Shown here in pieces: positions 46,030 to 55,326 of a stretch of DNA of 64,000 nucleotides. The notes under the pieces are model-generated. The model had not been told where the DNA came from, made no database searches, and worked only from the letters and a program-made list of their open reading frames with translations. Within the stretch, counting starts at the first letter, position 1. Every line of letters begins with the position of its first letter. Origin of the DNA: JBBSDP01 sp038240605 (GTDB lineage: Bacteria > Planctomycetota > Phycisphaerae > Tepidisphaerales > Tepidisphaeraceae); assembly GCA_038240605.1 (NCBI GenBank), contig JBBSDP010000019.1, forward strand, positions 1 to 64,000, given 5' to 3'. The translations under genes were made by a program, and so were the position numbers.

Positions 46030-48243
46030 TCACTTCTTGTAAAGCCCTTCCTTCGCGTACTGCATGTAAGCCCGCGCGCCCTCGGCCATCTTCTTCTCCC
46101 ACGCGTCCGGTGACGTCGGCGACGGCGCCCGCCCGCGTTCGGTCTTGAACCGGTGCGCCCGCACCGCGTACATGCGGGCGTCATCCTGCGGGATCGTGAA
46201 CTTCTTCGCCGCGATCACCTCCGCGATCGCTCGCAGCCGCGTCTCGCCCAGCGACTTGGCCATGATCGCGTATGCCTCGCCGAATGGATTGATAGAGTCG
46301 ATCAAGTCGATATTCAGTTCCCGCACCGACATCGCGAACCGCCGGATACCTTCAATCAGGGCAGTGTTCCTGGCTTCCTCATCGCCGGCGTCGATCGCGT
46401 CGGCCAGCGCTTTTTTGCCTGCCTGCACGAAATTGATCGCCGCCACGGCTTGCTGGCGCACGGCCTCTTGGTCCTCGTCGCTTAGCGACGGGTATTTCTC
46501 TTTGATGATCTTGCCCATTCGCAGTTGCGTCACCTCCTGCGGCGGTGTTTCCTTGTCGAACATGCCGATCTGCACAGTTCGATCGTCCTGCACGAATGTG
46601 GTGATTAGTTCGTTCAGGTCTTCGCGGCAGATGCGCTGGGCCTCCTCGCTCTTGGGCACGGCCAGACCCTTGATCTCCATCTGGATATCGCCGGTCACCG
46701 GGTCGACGCCGATGTTTTCCTTACCGGGCTGGTAACCCTCCGGGCCGTAGTCGAACCCCGGCTGCGGCCCGCTGGTCGGGTTCTTCGGCTTGAATTCGAA
46801 GCGCGGCGCCAGCACCTGCTCCATCAGCAGGCTGGCGGCGATCGCTTTCAGTGTGTCGTTCACGGCCTCAACCACGGCCTCTTCCGTCGCGTCCGGCTCT
46901 GCGATCAGGTTGGTGAAGCGCGCCCGCGTCTTCCCCGGGGCGTCGCGCGTCGCCCGGCCGATGATCTGCACGATCTCCGTCAAGCTCGTGCGGTATCCCA
47001 CTGTCAGAGCGTGCTCGCACCAGATCCAGTCGAATCCTTCCTTGGCCATGCCCAGCGCGATGATGACGTCCACGTGGTCGCGGTTGTTCTTCTGCGACGA
47101 ATCCCGCAGCGACGCGGCCACCTTCTCCCGCTTGATCTCGTCGTCCACCAGGTCCGCAACCCGCAGCACCTTTCCCGACGGCGCCTTGACGAACTGAAAG
47201 CCAGTGGCCGGGTCCACGCCTTGCCACTCGCCAAGGCCGCTCAGGATCGCGTTGGCCTCGTTGATCTTGTCCCGCGTGCTCTCGCGGGCGTTGACGTTGG
47301 GGATATGGATGATCGTCTTCTCGTCCGGGTTCAGCACGTCGAAAATGCTCTTCTTCCCCTCGCGCTTCTCCAGGTATGAGCCCATGTAGAAGTAGTAGCC
47401 GATGTCGAGTTCCTTCAGGTACTGGTACCCGTTGAGCTGCTCGTAATAGGTGTAGGTGACGGTACGGAACTTCTCCTCGTCGTCCGGGTGCAGCACGGCT
47501 GCCGCGTCGCCGCGGAAGTAGCTGCCGGTCATGGCGACGATGTGTACCTTGTCCCGCCCGATCAGTTGCCGCACGAATTCGCCGAGCTTGTTGTCCTCGC
47601 TGGAGGACACGTGGTGGAACTCGTCCACCGCGATCAAGCGGTCGTCAAACGCCTCCACGCCGAGCCTTTCCATCGCGAAGCGGAACGTCGCGTGTGTGCA
47701 GACAAGCGCTTTGTCCTCGCTCGCTAGGAACTTCCGGACGGCCTCCACTTTTCCGCCGTTGTCGCCGCCGGGGGCGTCGCACAGGTTCCACTTCGGCTCC
47801 ACGTGCCAGTCGGCCTCAAAGCCGAACTTGCTCAACGGCTCGTTGTGGAAGCTGGCGCCGATGCTCTTTTCCGGCACGGCGATGATCGCCTGCCTCAGCC
47901 CCTGGTGGCGGAGCTTGTCCAGTGCCACGAACATCAGCGCCCGGCTCTTGCCAGATGCGGGCGGGCTCTTGATCAGCAGGTACTGTTCGCCGCGTTGCAG
48001 CCAGACGCGTGCCTGCATCGGTCGCATGCCCAGCGCGTCGGCTTTCGCGGATTTGCCGTCGTGGGCGTACTTCACGCTGACGGACGGAATGGTTGGCGCG
48101 TTTTGACTCGCCTCGCGCGCGTCGATTCGCGCGTGGTGCCGAGCGATCAATTCGGGTAATTCCGCCGTCACCTGCTCACGTACCTTGGTGTATTTTGCAG
48201 CCTCCTCAGGGGTCAGCCGCCGGTCGCGGATAATTTGTTTCAT
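46030..48243 (-). CDS. SF2 DEAD/DEAH-like helicase of a defence module
   Basis: About 737 residues from ATG 48243 (AAGGA seven bases upstream, four-base overlap with the small gene before it). Helicase motifs are SPPASGKS (Walker A, 93-101), DEFH (motif II, 207-210), AMTGSYFRGD (motif III-like), IALGMAKEGFDW (motif V-like) and QIIGRATRD (motif VI). The ~260 residues after motif VI are not assigned and may bind DNA or partner proteins. Helicases of this type accompany methyltransferases in restriction-like systems. The methylase that should precede it survives only as a 3' remnant at 48574, so the system may have lost its modification arm. A second, internally deleted copy lies at 50475. Confidence 0.85.
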   Translation of the reverse strand: MKQIIRDRRLTPEEAAKYTKVREQVTAELPELIARHHARIDAREASQNAPTIPSVSVKYAHDGKSAKADALGMRPMQARVWLQRGEQYLLIKSPPASGKSRALMFVALDKLRHQGLRQAIIAVPEKSIGASFHNEPLSKFGFEADWHVEPKWNLCDAPGGDNGGKVEAVRKFLASEDKALVCTHATFRFAMERLGVEAFDDRLIAVDEFHHVSSSEDNKLGEFVRQLIGRDKVHIVAMTGSYFRGDAAAVLHPDDEEKFRTVTYTYYEQLNGYQYLKELDIGYYFYMGSYLEKREGKKSIFDVLNPDEKTIIHIPNVNARESTRDKINEANAILSGLGEWQGVDPATGFQFVKAPSGKVLRVADLVDDEIKREKVAASLRDSSQKNNRDHVDVIIALGMAKEGFDWIWCEHALTVGYRTSLTEIVQIIGRATRDAPGKTRARFTNLIAEPDATEEAVVEAVNDTLKAIAASLLMEQVLAPRFEFKPKNPTSGPQPGFDYGPEGYQPGKENIGVDPVTGDIQMEIKGLAVPKSEEAQRICREDLNELITTFVQDDRTVQIGMFDKETPPQEVTQLRMGKIIKEKYPSLSDEDQEAVRQQAVAAINFVQAGKKALADAIDAGDEEARNTALIEGIRRFAMSVRELNIDLIDSINPFGEAYAIMAKSLGETRLRAIAEVIAAKKFTIPQDDARMYAVRAHRFKTERGRAPSPTSPDAWEKKMAEGARAYMQYAKEGLYKK

Positions 48244-48506
48244 GATCGAGTCCTTCTCGGGACGTCGCATGCCGTGATTGGGTACGCCGTGTCGGTGTCG
48301 ATTTCTTCGTAAACGACAATCAGATGCCGTCCAGTCGCGGAATCGCCGAATGCCGCAGGGAAGCCTGACGATTGGCTATCGTCCGTGTCGGTCGGATTTT
48401 GCAACACCTCCAAGACTTCTTCCTTCGTCACCCCGTGCTGGAGGCAGTGTTGCACGTTTCCATCGGGGTCGTCGTCCAGGTCCCAAATAATTGAGAGGAA
48501 GGGCAT
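48240..48506 (-). CDS. Small BrnT/DUF4258-like protein, possible toxin or interferase
   Basis: This 88-residue protein is coupled to the helicase by a four-base overlap. The sequence IIWDLDDDPDGNVQHC, HGVTKEEVLEVLQNP, GDSATGRHLIVVYEE and YPITACDVPRRTR resembles the small BrnT/DUF4258 group: helix with EEVLEVL, Gly-x-His-turn, then a strand pair and a basic C-terminus. Some members of that group are ribonuclease toxins, but this is a weak family match and no antitoxin gene sits beside it. It occupies the accessory-gene position between a methylase 3' end and a helicase. Confidence 0.55.
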   Translation of the reverse strand: MPFLSIIWDLDDDPDGNVQHCLQHGVTKEEVLEVLQNPTDTDDSQSSGFPAAFGDSATGRHLIVVYEEIDTDTAYPITACDVPRRTRS

Positions 48507-48573
48507 CAGGTCGCCCTTTCTTCCAACCGGATTATATCATCCACCGCAGGCCCGGTTCCTCGCCCTGAACGGC

Positions 48574-48726
48574 TCATTTGTGGTTCTTTCCTTCGAGCTT
48601 GCGCGGCCGCGGCTTCTTCGGCGCATCGAATGCCGATTCTTCGTCGGCTTTGCTCGCGGTCATCGCCGTGTACAACTCGAACGGTTTCTCCAGCCGCTCG
48701 GTGTCATTGCGGAAGCGGCGGCCGAT
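48574..48726 (-). pseudogene. Remnant of an MmeI-like methyltransferase C-terminus (copy 1)
   Basis: Reading the minus strand from 48726 gives IGRRFRNDTERLEKPFELYT followed by an AMT-containing, Lys/Pro-rich tail of ~30 residues ending in TGA at 48574. This matches the C-terminus of the gene at 52411 and of the chimera at 57918 over IGRRFRNDTERLE. Upstream of the Ile the frame is closed by TGA, so nothing of the rest of the gene is left. The tail differs from both other copies, so this is not a fresh duplication. Confidence 0.85.
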
Positions 48727-48765
48727 TTCGGAATCGCGATTGCATCACCCATTCATCTATCTCTC

Positions 48766-49293
48766 CTAAAGGCCGGCACGCAGCGCAGACCCGGCACCGC
48801 TAGGCGGCTGTAGCACGAACCGCGCTCGCTCGGTGCGGAGCATCTGCCAGCAAGTCAAGTATTTGACATTCATCGCCACACAAACGCTCGGAATCTTGAC
48901 GCGGTGGACTGAGTTCTCCGGCTTCTCATGGGTGATGACCGTGTGCCGACCAGATAGTGCCTGCGAGACCACGAAATAGTCGGAACAATTGAGAAAAGTC
49001 TGCTTGGCTGCCGACGTGTACGTCCGATGGTCGTTGATCCACTTCGTGACGTGGCCGAGTGCGGGCAGGTCGCGTTCCGAGGGAGCGACGAAGAATCCAT
49101 CTTCGCGTGCCTTGGCCCATTCAGCGAGTTCGTCGTCAACATTGGCGAGGTCATCGTGGACCGCCTCTATACTCACCAGCTTGCCCTCATGATTCACACC
49201 GTCGAGCCACTCCCAGAACGCCGGGCAGAAGTCCATGCCATAGTGCAGATTCTTCGCGGCGATGAAGATGTCGGTGTCGATGAGGTACGCCAT
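48766..49293 (-). CDS. DUF4411 family PIN-like protein (toxin candidate)
   Basis: In this 175-residue protein the N-terminal YLIDTDIFIAAKNLHYGMDFCPAFWEWL is the DUF4411 signature, a PIN-like nuclease group with the first acidic residues at D7/D9 of the LIDTDIF strand. LVSIEAVHDDLANVDDELAEWA holds the next Glu/Asp pair, and FVVSQALSGRHTVITHE the later strand. The start overlaps the stop of the ImmA/IrrE-like gene by one base. DUF4411 plus ImmA/IrrE pairs recur in bacterial genomes and behave like toxin-antitoxin loci by arrangement; the targets are not known. Confidence 0.85.
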   Translation of the reverse strand: MAYLIDTDIFIAAKNLHYGMDFCPAFWEWLDGVNHEGKLVSIEAVHDDLANVDDELAEWAKAREDGFFVAPSERDLPALGHVTKWINDHRTYTSAAKQTFLNCSDYFVVSQALSGRHTVITHEKPENSVHRVKIPSVCVAMNVKYLTCWQMLRTERARFVLQPPSGAGSALRAGL

Positions 49294-50459
49294 CAGCCGG
49301 TATCCCCCCCGACGTCGACGCCAACATGGTGGCCAAGCTCGACAAACGTGGACATTTTCTTGCAGCCCAGCAGCCGAAATGCTTCGGTGAACGTTGACCT
49401 GCCTTCCAACGTGGAGGTGACGATCGCCCTTGTAAATCGATGACTGACGCGCGACGCAGTTGTGCGGTAGTAGTCGCCGCCGGAGTCCTTCATCCGCATG
49501 ATCGCCACGAGCCGGGAAACCTCTTCCCGGTACAGCTGCCAGAAACGTTCGCGCCCGATTCCCCCGGCGTCAAACATACGACGCAGGACCACGAGCGTGC
49601 TGACTTTGAACGCCTTGGCGAGCCGTTGCATCTCGCCATCGACATCGTCACCCGGTCGGTACAACGGTTTAAACAATTCCAGGGGGACGAGCGTTTCAGC
49701 GGCAACCCGGTTGCACCACATTTCAACATCGGCATCGTCGATCTTCGCCGCGGTCGAGTCGGAAAGTGCCGATTGACCGAGCCACAGGTGAGCCAACTCG
49801 TGCGCGAGCGTAAACATCTGGGCCGACTTCGTGTCCGCGCCGTTGACGAACACGAGCGGCGCGATCGGATCGCTCAGGGCAAAGCCGCGGAACTCTTCGG
49901 TATCGAGCTTGCGGGTGTTGTTGCTGCCGACGACACCGCTCACCATCACGAGGATGCCAGCGTCGTCCGCGAGTTGGATGAATTGCCGCAGCGCCTCTTC
50001 CCATGTCGCGAGTTGCCGCCAGACCGACAAATCCAGCCCCAGCGCCGTGCGGATCGACTCGGCCGCTTCAACAATATCGTCCCCAATCGACAGTCCGCCG
50101 ACGAAATGCAACGCTTCTGCGCCCACGGATCGAGCATAGCTGACGTACCAATCCTGTCGCTGTTGGCACGCGTAGACCATGTCGAGCAGGTCGGGCGATG
50201 GATCGCCGGGAGGCGCGCCGTCCATCGTCCGGAAGTCGGGAATCGGAAGCGTCAACTCCGGCGGCTGGTCGAGAAAGAAGTATCCGATAGCGGCGTACGT
50301 GTACCGCGCGAAGTCCTGCAACTGCTTCAGCGTTGGCTGTGCCGTTCCCGCAAGCCACTCGTCATACCGGCCAAACCGGCCGCGCACCTCTTCAAGCGTG
50401 ACGCCCGCGCGATCGACGGCCCAGTGAAGCATCCGAGGTTGAACGGGAACTCGCATCAT
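49293..50459 (-). CDS. ImmA/IrrE-type zinc metallopeptidase with N-terminal HTH-like region
   Basis: In this 388-residue protein the zinc motif HELAH lies in MFTLAHELAHLWLGQSAL, with a downstream DVEMWCNRVAAETLVP helix that supplies the third ligand (Glu) in this family. The N-terminal ~60 residues (LHWAVDRAGVTLEEVRGRF, YDEWLAGTAQPTLKQLQDFAR) look like a degenerate XRE-type helix-turn-helix. Such proteins usually cleave a repressor or act as an antitoxin-like regulator. It is coupled to the DUF4411 gene at 48766, with ImmA first. An ATG pair at 50459/50456 gives the start. Confidence 0.9.
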   Translation of the reverse strand: MMRVPVQPRMLHWAVDRAGVTLEEVRGRFGRYDEWLAGTAQPTLKQLQDFARYTYAAIGYFFLDQPPELTLPIPDFRTMDGAPPGDPSPDLLDMVYACQQRQDWYVSYARSVGAEALHFVGGLSIGDDIVEAAESIRTALGLDLSVWRQLATWEEALRQFIQLADDAGILVMVSGVVGSNNTRKLDTEEFRGFALSDPIAPLVFVNGADTKSAQMFTLAHELAHLWLGQSALSDSTAAKIDDADVEMWCNRVAAETLVPLELFKPLYRPGDDVDGEMQRLAKAFKVSTLVVLRRMFDAGGIGRERFWQLYREEVSRLVAIMRMKDSGGDYYRTTASRVSHRFTRAIVTSTLEGRSTFTEAFRLLGCKKMSTFVELGHHVGVDVGGDTG

Positions 50460-50474
50460 GAGAGATCGGCGATC

Positions 50475-50849
50475 CTACCTTTTTTTCGTTGGCCCGGACG
50501 GTGTCTGAACCCTCTGAAAGCTCGTCGCTGGGTCCACGCCTTGCCACTCGCCCAGGCCGTTCAGAATGGCGTTGGCATCGTTAATTTTGTCGCTGGCGCC
50601 GATGCTCTTTTCCGGCACGGCGATGATCGCCTGTTTCAGCCCCTGGTGGCGGAGCTTGTCCAGCGCCACGAACATCAGCGCCCGGCTCTTGCCGGATGCG
50701 GGCGGACTCTTGATCAGCAGGTACTGTTCGCCGCGTTGCAGCCAGACGCGTGCCTGCATCGGCCGCATGCCCAGCGCGTCGGCTTTCGCGGATCTGCCGT
50801 CGTGGGCGTACTTGACCGAAACGGAGGGGATGGAAATCGGCTCGCTCAT
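50475..50849 (-). pseudogene. Internally deleted remnant of a second SF2 helicase
   Basis: The 124-residue frame is nearly identical to the helicase at 46030 from IPSVSVKYAHDG through VPEKSIGAS (helicase residues 52-131). It then jumps directly to DKINDANAILNGLGEWQG (helicase 325-342). About 193 residues, including motif II, are missing in frame, and the chain ends soon after (PSGPTKKR and stop). The first ~50 residues are also replaced by MSEPIS. The Walker A is kept but no helicase could be made. Its start overlaps the small gene at 50846. Confidence 0.9.
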
Positions 50850-51091
50850 ACGTCAGCCCCTTTCGGTTTGCCTTCGGGTCTATTCTTGCGGGGCAGCAGA
50901 CTTGCCTTGCGGCAGGAAGAGAGCGCACGCCAGGCCTGGTGCCGATTGAGGGCAAGGCCCGTCCGTTGGATGAATGATTCGTAGAGCCGCTCGAACTCCT
51001 CGGTGTACGGCAGTTCGTCAACGGTCTTTTTCGTGCGCTGATAGAGATCGACGAGCATCGACTTATGAGCGCGGCTGATTTTCAGGGCCAT
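50846..51091 (-). CDS. Small hypothetical protein between Fic and the helicase remnant
   Basis: This 81-residue protein overlaps the fic stop by ten bases and the helicase remnant start by four. It is mainly helical (HKSMLVDLYQRTKKTVDELPYTEEFERLYESF) with a basic second half (HQAWRALSSCRKASLLPRKNR). I do not recognise a family. Its position upstream of a helicase copy suggests it belonged to the methylase-helicase module, possibly as a small DNA-binding subunit. Confidence 0.6.
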   Translation of the reverse strand: MALKISRAHKSMLVDLYQRTKKTVDELPYTEEFERLYESFIQRTGLALNRHQAWRALSSCRKASLLPRKNRPEGKPKGADV

Positions 51092-52284
51092 GGCTTGGAC
51101 TCCGGGTTATTCGGCGCCGGCGCATCAAAGGCGGGCGTTTCCTCCAGTGTTCGCAGCACGACGCGGGCTACATAGACGCGATTGCGCTTTTGTCCGGTCA
51201 GCTCCAGGAGGATACCGGCTTCGAGGAGCTTGTTGAGGCTGTTCTGCGCCGATTGCGGGTTCACTTTCAGCAGGTGGGCGGCGCGGCGCATGTTTACAAA
51301 CGGGTTGACGAACAGGGCGTCCAGCAGCCGCAGCTGCAACGCCGAAGCCCGAGCCTGCTGGAGTTGGCGCGTCCAGTCATCACGCAGGCGCATCAGCTTG
51401 GCGCTCCGCTCTACGGAGTCAATCGCCTGCTCGGCAACGCCGCGCAATATGAAAGTCAGCCAATCTTCCCACGCGCCTTCCTGGGAGACGGCCAGGAGGT
51501 GCCGATAGTACTCCCCTTGGTGTCGCTCGAAGTAATCGGAGAGGTACAAAACCGGGAATGGGATCGCGCGCTCGGCGTCGAGCATGAGGGAGATCAACAA
51601 CCGGCCGACGCGCCCATTGCCATCCTCGAACGGGTGGATGGCTTCAAACTGGTAATGAACCATTGCGATGCGGACCAGCAGGGGAAGGTCGCCGGGCATG
51701 TTGATGAACCGCTCGAGCGTGCCCAGTACCTCCATCAAGCGCTCTGGGGGCGGCGGCACACAGGTGGCCCGGGCAATGGAGACGCCGGCGGGTCCGATCC
51801 AGTTCTGAACGTTTCGGAACTGCCCCGGACGCCGATCCGAGCCGCGCACGTCCTCCAACAGGATTGCGTGAAGCTCGCGGATCAGATTCAGCGTCAGCGG
51901 GATCGCCCGCAGCCGACTGATTCCGTGCTCCAGCGCACGGACGTAGTTGGCCACCTCGCGGACGTCGGGGGTGCGCGTTTCGACCTCCTGTGGAGTAATA
52001 TCGAAGAGCAGCAGGTCCGAGAGTGAAGCATGTGTCCCCTCGATTCGGCTGGAAAGGACAGCCTCGCGACCGGCAAAGGCGCGGACGAGCAAACGCGGAT
52101 TCGGAAGCGCCCGCGTAATGCCGGCCAACTGCCCGACGGCACGATCGGCAGCCGACAGCGCCGCGAGGAATTCGCCTGTCACGCTGAGTAAAGGCGGCAA
52201 GTCGTGCGGCAGGCAGCAAGCCTCCGCGTCCCGGCTCCGAACGATCTGAGCCCATGCTGAAGTTTTAAAGTCTGCAATACGCAC
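51082..52284 (-). CDS. Fic family protein (AMP-transferase fold) with N-terminal inhibitory motif and C-terminal winged helix
   Basis: This 400-residue protein has the Fic active-site loop HPFEDGNGRVGR (full), so the catalytic His and the phosphate-binding residues are present. An S-x-x-x-E-G inhibitory motif lies upstream in LSSRIEGTHASL, placing the auto-inhibition helix on the N-terminal side (class II). The C-terminal ~90 residues (LLDALFVNPFVNMRRAAHLLKVNPQSAQNSLNKLLEAGIL) form a winged helix likely to bind DNA. A perfect 12-bp inverted repeat 39 bp upstream of the start is a natural operator. Fic proteins of this class are often found next to restriction systems; here it lies in the accessory slot after the methylase. 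Confidence 0.93.
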   Translation of the reverse strand: MRIADFKTSAWAQIVRSRDAEACCLPHDLPPLLSVTGEFLAALSAADRAVGQLAGITRALPNPRLLVRAFAGREAVLSSRIEGTHASLSDLLLFDITPQEVETRTPDVREVANYVRALEHGISRLRAIPLTLNLIRELHAILLEDVRGSDRRPGQFRNVQNWIGPAGVSIARATCVPPPPERLMEVLGTLERFINMPGDLPLLVRIAMVHYQFEAIHPFEDGNGRVGRLLISLMLDAERAIPFPVLYLSDYFERHQGEYYRHLLAVSQEGAWEDWLTFILRGVAEQAIDSVERSAKLMRLRDDWTRQLQQARASALQLRLLDALFVNPFVNMRRAAHLLKVNPQSAQNSLNKLLEAGILLELTGQKRNRVYVARVVLRTLEETPAFDAPAPNNPESKPWP

Positions 52285-52322
52285 CAGTTACACGCTATTC
52301 CACTCAACCACCATTCGCGGCC

Positions 52323-52358
52323 GCTTATGATGAGTTGGATCGACTTCTCATCATAAGC
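52323..52358. promoter_or_regulatory. Perfect 12-bp inverted repeat upstream of fic
   Basis: GCTTATGATGAG and CTCATCATAAGC are exact inverted arms separated by 12 bp. The repeat lies between the methylase stop (52411) and the fic start (52284). It is AT-richer than its surroundings and has no T-run. I favour an operator for the Fic winged helix; a terminator of the methylase gene is the alternative. Confidence 0.55.
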
Positions 52359-52410
52359 CCATCGCCGAAAATGCGTGCGCCGCGGCGAGCGAACGCCGGG
52401 ATCGGATCGC

Positions 52411-55259
52411 TCATGCGCCTGCCCCTCTGGTTTTACGCCGGGCCGGCTTGTGCGCCCCGCTGGAAGTTTCCTTCGACGTGGACTGCCGAGCGGTCATCTG
52501 GGTGTACAGCTCGAACAGTTTCTCCAGCCGCTCGGTGTCGTTGCGGAAGCGGCGGCCGATGTAGATGCGCTCCAGCGTCTCGTCGTTGCGGTCGTGCGCC
52601 GCTCGCAGGTCGGGATACTTCCTGTCCATCGCCTCGGGATCGTACATCTCGGCGATTGTCGCCGGGAAATGCGCCTCGCGGGCCAGCAGGATGTCCTCGG
52701 CACAGCGAGTAAGCTCGGCTTTGTTCTCGTCGGTCAGCGTGGGGACGGGAAAAGTGTTCCAGCCGAGAGTATTGGAATAGCGATAGCGAGTCTCGAGCTT
52801 ACCGCAGACCGTGCCGACCCAAACAAGGTGCATTCGGGAGGCGATTAAGGCCATGTTCCACAACGGCGCGTCATAGAGAGCGAACGCATTGTCAGAGACA
52901 ATCGAATAATACGAGAGAACCCCGACCGGAAGATAGTGTCGCGATTCCGACGTTACCTTCGGTATGACGACAGAGTGGCGCGCGCTTCGTCCCTGAATCT
53001 GCCGAAACCGATGCGACCTCTCCGCATATTCCCGCGTAGACGCCGCGGCGCTATCGAGCCGCATAAGGCGGACTGCGGCCAGGCGACGTGCGACGAACTC
53101 GGAGCGCTTCGCTTCGTCGACTTGGTCATCTTCGATCCAGAGGCATCGTCTCACGATTCCACGGATAAACTCCTGCGACCCGACGAAATCGAAGACGAAC
53201 TTGCTTAGGTATGGCTCATGGACTACCGCCTCCGCGGCCTCGGCGGCAGATAGTATGAGATTCCCTCCATCCGACGGCTTGTTGCCCCAATCCATCTGCG
53301 CTTTATCCGCCGGCGGCAGCGGCATTGAATGAACGATTACGTTGGGGCCGGGCACCAGGTAGGCGTTGATGTAACTCGATTCCTTGACAGCGACGACGCC
53401 ATCGTCAGCAATCGAGTAGAGCCGTCGGATACTTGGTGGGCGCTTTGATATCCCGATAATCGCGACCGTCACTCCGGCGTTGTGGCTGGCTAGATTGGCC
53501 CATTTAAATGAGGTGTGGGCGAACGTAATGAAATGCCCGGTTTGAAAGATCAGAGGCCATAGGATTGGTACTTGTTCACCTTGGCAGATAGAGTTTGTGG
53601 ATACGAATGCGGCAGCTGAGTCGGTCTGAGTACCATAGTCGGCAGCCTTCATGAACCAAGCGGTTACGTAGTCGAGCGATTTCCACGCACTAGCTCGGCC
53701 GTCGAAGACCGCATCAATCTCCGCCTTCTGCTCCAACGAGAGCCACGTAAAGCCGCGGTAAGGCGGATTGCCGCAGATTTACGTTTCTCCACCGGCGTTC
53801 TCGAAGTCAATTTCTGCTTGATCCTTCGGCGTGTTAAATAGATCGTCACCAGTGAGCTTCACGCCCATCCCCGTCGGCGGGCAAATGCTAAGCCAATCGA
53901 GGCGCAACGCGTTGCCGCACGTGATCCAGTTCGCCGCGTCAAGCGGCAGGAACTCCTGTCGTGCAAAGAGTTCTCCCCGGTACAGCACATCGCACTGAAA
54001 CTCCGCGATGATCAGCGCCAGCCGGGCAACTTCCGCGGGGAAGTGGCGGAGCTCGATACCGCGGAAGTTGCTGATTGGGATGTCCGACTTGTGGCCCGCT
54101 TCGCCGCGGCGCTCGTTGAGGACGGCTTCGATCTTCCGCATCTCGATGTAGGCAATGACCAGGAAATTCCCGCTGCCGCAGGCGGGGTCGAAGACGCGGA
54201 TGCGGGCGAGGCGCTTGCGAAGGTTCAGTAGCTTCATCGGCGAGTCGGCGGCGTCGGCGAGTTTTTGGCGCAGGTCGTCGAGGAAGAGCGGGTTGAGGAC
54301 CTTCAGAATATTCGGCACGCTGGTGTAGTGCATGCCGAGGGCGCCGCGCTCCTCGTCGTCGGCGACGGCCTGGATCATCGAGCCGAAGATGTCGGGGTTG
54401 ATCTTCTTCCAGTCGAGATTGCCGACGAACAGCAGGTAATTTCGTGCGGACTGGTTAAATTTCGGGGTCTCGGTACTGCCGCTGAAAAGGTTGCCGTTGA
54501 CGTAGGGGAACTTCAGGGCCGATGCGGAAGGTGACTGGCCTGGGCCCGGGCTTCGCGCGGCGTATTCATCGCCTCGAACAGCCTGGCCAGCACCTCGTGA
54601 GTGTTCGAGCCGGTGCGGTCGGTCATCTGCTCGACGGTGCGGGTGAAAAGCTGTGTTTCGGGGAAGATGTTGGTGTCTTCGGCGAAGAAGCAAAAGATCA
54701 GACGGGCGAAGAAGTGGTTGAGATCCTGTCGGCAGGCGTCGGTGTCCCACTCGGGGTTTTCCTTCAGCAACTCGACATAGAGCTTGTTCAACCGGCCGGT
54801 GGCGCGGATGTCAAAGGCGTTCTCGTCGATCCGCTTGACGGTGGAGATGCCCGCCAGCGAGAGAAAGAACGTGAAGCGGTCGGGGAGCTGGCTGAAATCG
54901 CAGGCGAGCGGCTCGCCGTCGTCGAAGCGTTCGGCCTGGATCGTCTGGCCGTCGGTGGCGAGGATGAACCGGGCCTTGTGTTTGGCGGTCGCGGGGCTGG
55001 CGCGCAGCGCGTCCATGGCGGCGGCAACTTCTCCCAACGGGCAGACGAGCAGGTGGATGTTGTTCCTGTTCCGCTGAAGGACGCCCCCTCTCCAAGTTCC
55101 ATCGCGCAGATCGGACTTGTTGGCGTCGCCGATCCTGAATTTACGGATACCGGCATCATTGAGGCCGAAGGCCTGGAGGAAATCGAAAGCAAATGTCTCG
55201 GCGTTGAATGGCGCTTCAGCGAGCTTTGAGATGGCCTCTTCGATTTCAACTGCGTTCAT
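52411..55259 (-). pseudogene. MmeI-like (type IIG/COG1002) DNA methyltransferase, broken by a frameshift and a nonsense codon
   Basis: The sequence reads as one ~950-codon methyltransferase in three pieces. Piece one (55259-~54513) has the N-terminal helical region and ends in a +1/-1 shift near 54515-54535, where MNTPREARAQ should lead to KFPYVNGNLFSG. Piece two holds the SAM motif FDPACGSGNFLVIAYIE. An in-frame TAA at 53779-53781 cuts it just before ICGNPPYRGFTW, so the catalytic NPPY motif follows the stop; a Tyr codon probably mutated. Piece three (from 53778) runs to TGA at 52411 with a target-recognition-like region and a C-terminal IGRRFRNDTERLEKLFELYT. The total length, 2849 nt, is not a multiple of three, as one indel predicts. 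A functional enzyme is unlikely without readthrough or frameshifting. It was probably the modification subunit of the island. Confidence 0.88.
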
Positions 55260-55326
55260 TCGATAACCGCGTTGATACCATCATTGAAGACACCGGCCGC
55301 ACTGTCTTAGGCATTTGCCGCTCAAA

